In this document: positions 58,766 through 64,000 of the stretch, piece by piece | How the letters are laid out: each line of letters begins with the position of its first letter | Numbering within the stretch: position 1 is the stretch's first letter | Translations under genes and position numbers: made by a program | Assembly: GCF_900090325.1 (NCBI RefSeq) | Contig: NZ_FMHW01000002.1 | Location: forward strand, 1,178,001-1,242,000 | Direction: 5' to 3' | DNA: 64,000 nt | From: Micromonospora pallida | Lineage (GTDB): Bacteria; Actinomycetota; Actinomycetes; Mycobacteriales; Micromonosporaceae | Notes under the pieces: model-generated | Database searches by the model: none | The model's input: the letters and a program-made list of their open reading frames with translations, nothing else | What the model was told of the DNA's origin: nothing

Positions 58766-61651
58766 CTAGGCGCCGCCATCGAGCGACAGGGCCGCCAGTT
58801 CCTTGCGCGACAGGTAGCCGAGCTTCCGCAGCGCGCTGGAGACATGGCTCTCGACCGTGCGTCGGGAGAGAAACAGCTCGACCGCGATCTCCTGGTTCGT
58901 CCTGCCCTCCGCCGCCAGCAGCGCCACCTCGCGCTCCCGCGACGACAGCGTCTGGCCGAGGGACGGCCGCCCGCCCCGCCACGGGTACGGGATCGGCACG
59001 CCGTTCCGTCGCATGATCTGGCAGATCCGCGCGATGTCGCGGTCGGCGTGCAGCGCTCCGTACCGGCGCAGTGCGCTCTCGAGCAGGCGCCCGCCGTCTG
59101 TGGCATCGCGCTCGCAGCGCAACCGGCCGAGCCGTTCGGCGGCCAGGGCCTCCTCGTACCGCAGCCCCGCACGCTTCAGCGTGGTACGTGCCTCGTCGAA
59201 CAGGCGATCAGCCGGTCCCCATTCGTCGCGGGAGCGGGCCAGGACGCCCTGAGCGGTCAGCAGGGCGGCCTGGGCGATGGGCGCGTCGGCCCCCGCGAGC
59301 CGGGCCGCGAGCTCGTCCACCAGCTCCGCGGCCTCGCCGCCCCTGCCTTGCGCGTGCAGCGCGTCCACCAGGCACAGCACGGGCTCGGCACCCCACACCC
59401 AGTTTCCCTTGGTCCGGACGTGGGCGAGAGCGGCGTTGGCGTGCTCGGCCGCGCCGGCGGCGTCGTCCAGCGTCAGCAGCAGCCGCGACAGCGTCGTTCT
59501 GGCCGGGATGAGCGGCCAGACGGCGCCGACCCGCTCGGCGACCGCGATCACGTCGACCAGGCGGTCCACGGCCTCCTCGGTCGGCCCGGTCGCCGCGAGC
59601 AGCGCGCCGTGCAGCAACTGCGAGTCCAGGGACGCCGCAGCGAACGTGGCCGCCGCGCCGCCCAGCCCGCGGACCCGATCCACCAGACCATCCCACCGTC
59701 CCGCGGCCCGGTCCACGGCGGCCGTCACCAGCTCGACCACCTCCGCCACCCGCAGGTACTCCGCCTGACCGGCGACCCGGCGTCCCTCGGCCAGCAGCGC
59801 CTCGGCGGGCTCGAGCCGGCCGATGTGCAGCGCCGCCTGCGCCCAGTTGAGGCAGGCGCGCGCGTGCTCTCGCGGCGCCGAGCGTAGGTGGTCGTCGTGC
59901 AGTAGGTCGTCGATCAGCCGCCAGCTCCCCGGGTCGCCCTGTTCGAGCATGAGCGACGCGCGCGCGATACGTACCGCGATGTCGACGTCGCGGTCGCCGC
60001 TGCGCCGCGCGGCGTCCTCGGCCTGGTCGCAGCGGGCGACGTGCTCGCGGACGTGCCGCTCCACGACGGTCTCGGGCGCGGTCAGTACGGCCAGCGCCCG
60101 GCCCAGGAGCGCGGGCTGGTCGGCGAGGTCGTCGATCGCGCTTTCGATCTGCAGGTGGCCCGCTCGGACCTCGCCGTGCTGTCGCAGCAGGCGGCCGAGC
60201 GCGAAGCGCAGCTCGCCGCGCACGGGAGCGGGCAGCGGCTCGGTTGCCAGCAGGCGTTCGAGTATCGGTACGGCTTCGGCGTGCGCCAGCCCGTCCACCG
60301 CCGCCCGGCCCAGCTTGACGGCCAGCCGTACGCGGGTGTCGCGGGACGGCTCGCCGGCCTCGAGGGCCTGGAGCAGGAAGCGCGCCGCCGTGGCGTCGTT
60401 GCCGTGGGTGAGCGCGGTGTCGGCCGCCGCCTCCACGTTGGCGACGAACTCCGTGGTACGTCCCGCGTGCAGGAAATGGTGGGCGAGCCTGGCCGCCGGC
60501 TTCGGACCGACCCCGGACTCCAGGGCCCGGGCGGCGTTGAGGTGCAGCCAGCGCCGCTCTGACACGGGCACGGACTCGTACACGATCTGCCGGGCGAGCG
60601 CGTGCCGGAACCGGCAGTGTCCGTCCTCCTCGTGCAGCAGCCCCACGGCCTGCGCCCTGGCCAGCGCGTGAGCGATCTCGGCCAGGTCCCGGCCGGTGAC
60701 CTCCGCGAGAACCCGGTCGTCAGGGACCGGGCCGATGATCGCGGCGGCGCCGAGGATCTCCTGCGCGGTCTCGTCGAGCGAGTACAGGCGGTGCAGCACG
60801 ACGTCGCGCAGCACGGTCGGGACGGCGAGATCGGCCAGCACCTCGGCGCGGTGGGGGATCTCGCTCGCGGGCAGGCGTTCCATCAGCGTGCGGAGGACCT
60901 CCTCCACCACGAAGGGGATGCCGCCGGTCTTCTCGTACAGCAGATCGGCGAACGTGCGGGGCAGCTCGGCCGCCAGGATTCCGGCAGCGAGCTCCGCCAC
61001 CTCCGGCCGGCTCAGCGGGCTGAGGCCGACGAACCGCGCCGGGCCGGACGGCGCCCGGGCGAGCGCCTCGCGGATCGGGAGCCGCCCCGCCCCCGTGCGG
61101 GCCGTGAGGATCACCGACAGGTCTCGCGGCAGGTGGGAGGCGAGGAACGCGAGGAAGTCGTGGGTGACGCTGTCGGCCCAGTGCACGTCCTCGAGGACGA
61201 GCACCAGGGGGCTGAGGTGGTCGAGCAGGGCCACGGCGGCTCGGAAGGTCCGGTGCCGCTCGGCCCCCGGGTCGGGTAGCGGCGGCAGCGGCGGCGGGAG
61301 GTGCGGGGCGATCTCCGGCAGCAGCGGCGCGAGCGTGCCGATCACCGGATTGAGTGCCTGGGAGCGGGCCAGCTCGTCCCGGGCCAGGCGGAAGGCGTCG
61401 AGCAGGGGGGACAGCGGCAGGGGCTCCTGGAGCTGTTCGCACTGGCCCACGAGCCGTCGGACACCGGCCAGGCGGGGTGTGGCGAGCAGTTCCGCCACCA
61501 GCCGGCTCTTGCCGATTCCGGCCTCGCCCTCGATCAGGGCGAGGGACGGCGGTGCGGCGATCGCCGAGTGCAGGAGCTCCAGCTCGGCCTGACGGCCGAC
61601 GAGCGTGTCGGAGAGGGCACCTGGGCGGGTAGCGCCAGGTCCCAAGGGCAC
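58766..61651 (-). CDS. LAL-type LuxR-family ATPase regulator
   Basis: 961 residues from GTG 61651 (GGAGGG seven bases upstream). N-terminal AAA-type ATPase: VGRQAELELLHSAI, Walker A GEAGIGKS (residues 42-49), LVLVLEDVHWADSVTHDFLA (Walker B), and VGLSPLSRPEVAELAAGILA. A long helical, TPR-like middle region follows. The C-terminal 65 residues are a LuxR helix-turn-helix: LSSREREVALLAAEGRTNQE, IAVELFLSRRTVESHVSSAL. LAL regulators are large ATP-dependent activators often linked to secondary metabolism or transport. The target is not obvious; the divergent secreted protease gene, 151 bases away, is one candidate. Confidence 0.93.
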   Translation of the reverse strand: MPLGPGATRPGALSDTLVGRQAELELLHSAIAAPPSLALIEGEAGIGKSRLVAELLATPRLAGVRRLVGQCEQLQEPLPLSPLLDAFRLARDELARSQALNPVIGTLAPLLPEIAPHLPPPLPPLPDPGAERHRTFRAAVALLDHLSPLVLVLEDVHWADSVTHDFLAFLASHLPRDLSVILTARTGAGRLPIREALARAPSGPARFVGLSPLSRPEVAELAAGILAAELPRTFADLLYEKTGGIPFVVEEVLRTLMERLPASEIPHRAEVLADLAVPTVLRDVVLHRLYSLDETAQEILGAAAIIGPVPDDRVLAEVTGRDLAEIAHALARAQAVGLLHEEDGHCRFRHALARQIVYESVPVSERRWLHLNAARALESGVGPKPAARLAHHFLHAGRTTEFVANVEAAADTALTHGNDATAARFLLQALEAGEPSRDTRVRLAVKLGRAAVDGLAHAEAVPILERLLATEPLPAPVRGELRFALGRLLRQHGEVRAGHLQIESAIDDLADQPALLGRALAVLTAPETVVERHVREHVARCDQAEDAARRSGDRDVDIAVRIARASLMLEQGDPGSWRLIDDLLHDDHLRSAPREHARACLNWAQAALHIGRLEPAEALLAEGRRVAGQAEYLRVAEVVELVTAAVDRAAGRWDGLVDRVRGLGGAAATFAAASLDSQLLHGALLAATGPTEEAVDRLVDVIAVAERVGAVWPLIPARTTLSRLLLTLDDAAGAAEHANAALAHVRTKGNWVWGAEPVLCLVDALHAQGRGGEAAELVDELAARLAGADAPIAQAALLTAQGVLARSRDEWGPADRLFDEARTTLKRAGLRYEEALAAERLGRLRCERDATDGGRLLESALRRYGALHADRDIARICQIMRRNGVPIPYPWRGGRPSLGQTLSSREREVALLAAEGRTNQEIAVELFLSRRTVESHVSSALRKLGYLSRKELAALSLDGGA

Positions 61652-61802
61652 GTGTCCGCCCTCCTACCTGGGCTGATCTGCTGATCTCCGCGAGCAGGCT
61701 ACCAGTCAAAATTCCGTATCGGTACGGATGCCGCCCTCCGTGGTCGTCGTTAGCGTCGGCGACCTGTACGCGCGTGATCAGCGGCGACGTGGGAAGGCAA
61801 CG

Positions 61803-64000
61803 ATGGATCGGTATGCCGGTAGACGGTGGTCAGTCGGGGTGGCGCTGACCGGATTGGCAGCGGCTGTGGTCGCCGGGCCTGGTGCCCCCGCCACGGCCGA
61901 GAGCAGCCCGGAACAACAGAAGACATACGTTGTCCAGATGGCCCTGGACCCCGTGGTGAGCTACCAGGGGGACGTGGCAGGGCTGCCGGCGACCAAGCCC
62001 AAGCGGGGCGAGAAGATCGACCCCCGTTCCGCCGCGGTCGGCCGGTACGTCGACCGCGCCCGTGGCCGGCACGACGCGGCGCTCAAGAAGGTGGGCGCCA
62101 GCAAGAAGCTCTACGACTACACGTACTCGTTCGACGGCTTCGCCGCCCGGCTGACGCAGTCGCAGGTGGCGCGGCTGCGGGCGATGCCCGACGTCGTCGC
62201 CGTGACCGAGGACCGGAAGGTGTCGACCCAGACGTCGTCGACCCCGTCCTTCCTCGGCCTCGACGCGCGTTCCGATGGCCTGTGGCAGCAACTCCACGGC
62301 CCGAAGAACGCCGGCGAGGGGCTCGTCATCGGCGTGATCGACTCCGGTATCTGGCCGGATAGCGCGAGCTTCGCCGACCCCGACCGCAGTGGCAAGAAGT
62401 ACGGTCCGATCCCAGGGTTCCACGGCACGTGCGCGACGGGCACGGACGACTCCTGGAACGCGGACACGTGCAACGGCAAGCTCGTCGCGGCGCAGCACTT
62501 CAACGCCGCGTGGGGCGGCGACCAGGGCCTCAAGGAGTTCCTGCCCTGGGAGTTCGCCTCCCCGCGTGACTACAACGGGCACGGCACCCACACGGCGTCG
62601 ACGGCGGGTGGCAACCACGACGTGCCCGCGACCGGCCCGACCGTGGAGTTCGGGTCGATCAGCGGCATGGCGCCGCGCGCCCGGATCGCCGCCTACAAGG
62701 CGCTCTGGTCGGCCCAGGACGGGTCCACCGCCAACGGCTACACCTCCGACCTGGTCGCCGCCGTCGACCGGGCGGTCGCCGACGGCGTCGACGTCATCAA
62801 CTACTCCGTCTCCGGTACGAGCACGGACTTCCTCGATCCGGTGGAGGTGGCGTTCCTGGCCGCAGCCGAGGCGGGCGTGTTCGTCGCGGCGTCGGCCGGC
62901 AACAGCGGCCCCACCGCGTCCACCGTGGCGCACCCGTCGCCCTGGGTGACGACGGTGGCTGCGGGCACGCACAACCGGGGCGCCCAGGGGGCGGTGACGC
63001 TCGGCAACGGCACCACCTACCGCGGGGTGTCACTGGCGGCCACGAAGGCGGGACCCGCGCCGCTGATCAACGCCACCGCCGCCGGACTGCCCGGCACCGA
63101 CCCGGTACGGGTGGCGCAGTGCCATGCCGCCAGGGACAACGGCGGTAAGGCCGTGCTCGACCCGGCGAAGGTGACCGGCAAGATCGTCGTCTGTGAGCGG
63201 GGGTTGACGCCGCGCCTCAACAAGAGCATCGCCGTCGCCGAGGCGGGCGGCGTCGGCATGGTCCTGACCAACGTCGACGAGAACGACAACTCGGTCAGCG
63301 CCGACCTGCACTCGGTGCCCACCGTGCACCTGACCGTCAAGGACCGCCAGGCGGTCAGGGACTACGCCGCCGGCGACGGCGCGACGGCCACCATCGAGCA
63401 GGCGGAGTTCACCGACGTCCCGGCGCCGTACGCCGCCGCGTTCTCCTCCCGCGGGCCGCTGAGCGCCGCCGGTGGCGACGTGCTGAAGCCCGACGTGACC
63501 GCGCCCGGGCAGGACATCCTGGCGGCGGTGGCGCCACCGGGCCACGGGGGGCGGGACTTCGACCTGTCCAGCGGCACCTCCATGTCCGCGCCCCACGTCG
63601 CCGGGCTGGCCGCGCTGCTGAAGCAGCAGTACCCCGACTGGTCGCCGATGGCCGTCAAGTCGGCCCTGATGACGACCGGCCGCGATGTCCTCGACGGGCC
63701 TGGCACGGACCCGTCGGTGACGTTCGCCCAGGGCGCCGGCCACGTCACCCCGAACAGCGCCACCGACCCCGGGCTCGTCTACGACAGCGACGTCAGTGAC
63801 TGGGTCGCCTTCCTCTGCGGCACCACCAAGGGCGTCGAGAAGGAGAACTGCGACGCGCTGGCCGAGAACGGCCACTCGTTCGACCCGAGTGACCTGAACA
63901 CCCCCTCGATCGCGGTCGGACGGCTGTCCGGCAGCCAGCGGGTGACCCGCGAGGTGACCAACGTCGGCCGCTCGAAGGCCACCTACACCGCCTCGGTCAG
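61803..64000 (+). CDS. Secreted subtilisin-family (S8) protease, 3' end beyond window
   Basis: ATG 61803, GGAAGG six bases upstream; 732 codons are visible and the frame is open at the right edge. Signal peptide core VGVALTGLAAAVVAGPG, then an I9-type propeptide (KTYVVQMALDPVVSYQG, YSFDGFAARLTQSQVARLRA, VVAVTEDRKVST). The catalytic triad is present: Asp180 in GVIDSGIWP, His260 in NGHGTHTAS and Ser593 in SGTSMSAPHVAG. Between His and Ser a PA domain is inserted (VTGKIVVCERGLTPRLNKSI). After the catalytic domain, VGRLSGSQRVTREVTNVGRS starts a fibronectin-type domain. The layout is that of cucumisin/plant-subtilase-like proteases found in actinomycetes. Confidence 0.93.
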   Translation, partial: MDRYAGRRWSVGVALTGLAAAVVAGPGAPATAESSPEQQKTYVVQMALDPVVSYQGDVAGLPATKPKRGEKIDPRSAAVGRYVDRARGRHDAALKKVGASKKLYDYTYSFDGFAARLTQSQVARLRAMPDVVAVTEDRKVSTQTSSTPSFLGLDARSDGLWQQLHGPKNAGEGLVIGVIDSGIWPDSASFADPDRSGKKYGPIPGFHGTCATGTDDSWNADTCNGKLVAAQHFNAAWGGDQGLKEFLPWEFASPRDYNGHGTHTASTAGGNHDVPATGPTVEFGSISGMAPRARIAAYKALWSAQDGSTANGYTSDLVAAVDRAVADGVDVINYSVSGTSTDFLDPVEVAFLAAAEAGVFVAASAGNSGPTASTVAHPSPWVTTVAAGTHNRGAQGAVTLGNGTTYRGVSLAATKAGPAPLINATAAGLPGTDPVRVAQCHAARDNGGKAVLDPAKVTGKIVVCERGLTPRLNKSIAVAEAGGVGMVLTNVDENDNSVSADLHSVPTVHLTVKDRQAVRDYAAGDGATATIEQAEFTDVPAPYAAAFSSRGPLSAAGGDVLKPDVTAPGQDILAAVAPPGHGGRDFDLSSGTSMSAPHVAGLAALLKQQYPDWSPMAVKSALMTTGRDVLDGPGTDPSVTFAQGAGHVTPNSATDPGLVYDSDVSDWVAFLCGTTKGVEKENCDALAENGHSFDPSDLNTPSIAVGRLSGSQRVTREVTNVGRSKATYTASV

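Overview
The window is high-GC DNA with Actinobacteria-style features: GTG and TTG starts, several leaderless promoters in which a TANNNT box lies 6 to 8 bases before the start codon, HxlR, LacI, TetR and LAL-LuxR regulators, and an ECF42-type sigma operon. The gene content fits a soil actinomycete, most likely Micromonosporaceae. The family is an inference; nothing here proves it. No rRNA, tRNA, CRISPR array or insertion sequence was seen.

Left edge to 14.6 kb. The start of a helix-turn-helix regulator runs off the left edge. Next comes a tightly packed minus-strand operon, transcribed from 14615 down to 495 and ending at a strong hairpin. It encodes a giant protein of about 1200 residues with a frameshift, a 72-residue protein of phage-like type, an 877-residue protein with a LamG-like lectin domain and phage-tail-fibre-like repeats, a ComEC-like metallo-beta-lactamase-fold protein, a very large beta-rich protein resembling the DUF6603 family (split by a likely frameshift), and a 610-residue protein. 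None has a signal peptide or membrane segment. I know of no described function for this set and treat it as the best candidate for an undescribed system.

14.8 to 17.6 kb. This is a gene graveyard: the 3' end of a lacI gene, an internally deleted gene, an hxlR gene broken by a stop codon and a possible sigma-factor tail. Two intact genes (a DinB-like protein and an MBL hydrolase) lie among them.

17.4 to 34 kb. Single genes and divergent regulator/target pairs: MFS exporter with HxlR regulator, CapA-like lipoprotein, second MFS protein, Mth938-like and DUF1152-like proteins, methyltransferase with XRE-cupin regulator, secreted beta-propeller, a 2Fe-2S ferredoxin operon divergent from a serine hydrolase across a 26-base palindrome, HEAT-repeat protein, two phosphotransferases, and a frameshifted TetR next to a TIM-barrel protein.

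34 to 46.4 kb. A LacI-controlled regulon. A Liv-type ABC transporter operon and a second operon (LamG protein, secreted sugar dehydrogenase, Gfo/Idh/MocA oxidoreductase, DUF993 aldolase-like protein, sugar isomerase) each carry paired LacI-type boxes of near-identical sequence. This suggests joint uptake and oxidation of a carbohydrate or cyclitol.

46.5 to 64 kb. A TROVE/vWA-like protein coupled to an ARPP-2-like partner, a bile-acid-symporter-family transporter, the ECF42 sigma/DGPF operon, two little-known proteins, a secreted PHB-depolymerase-type esterase, a secreted MBL-fold enzyme with a C-terminal Ig-like domain downstream of less GC-rich DNA, an NmrA-like protein, a LAL-type LuxR regulator, and a secreted subtilisin cut by the right edge.

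Three genes (near 13175, 6083 and 32405) are broken by what looks like one missing base in a run of G or C. This could be real decay, slippage or a sequencing artefact. Family names come from motif recognition by eye, not from searches.
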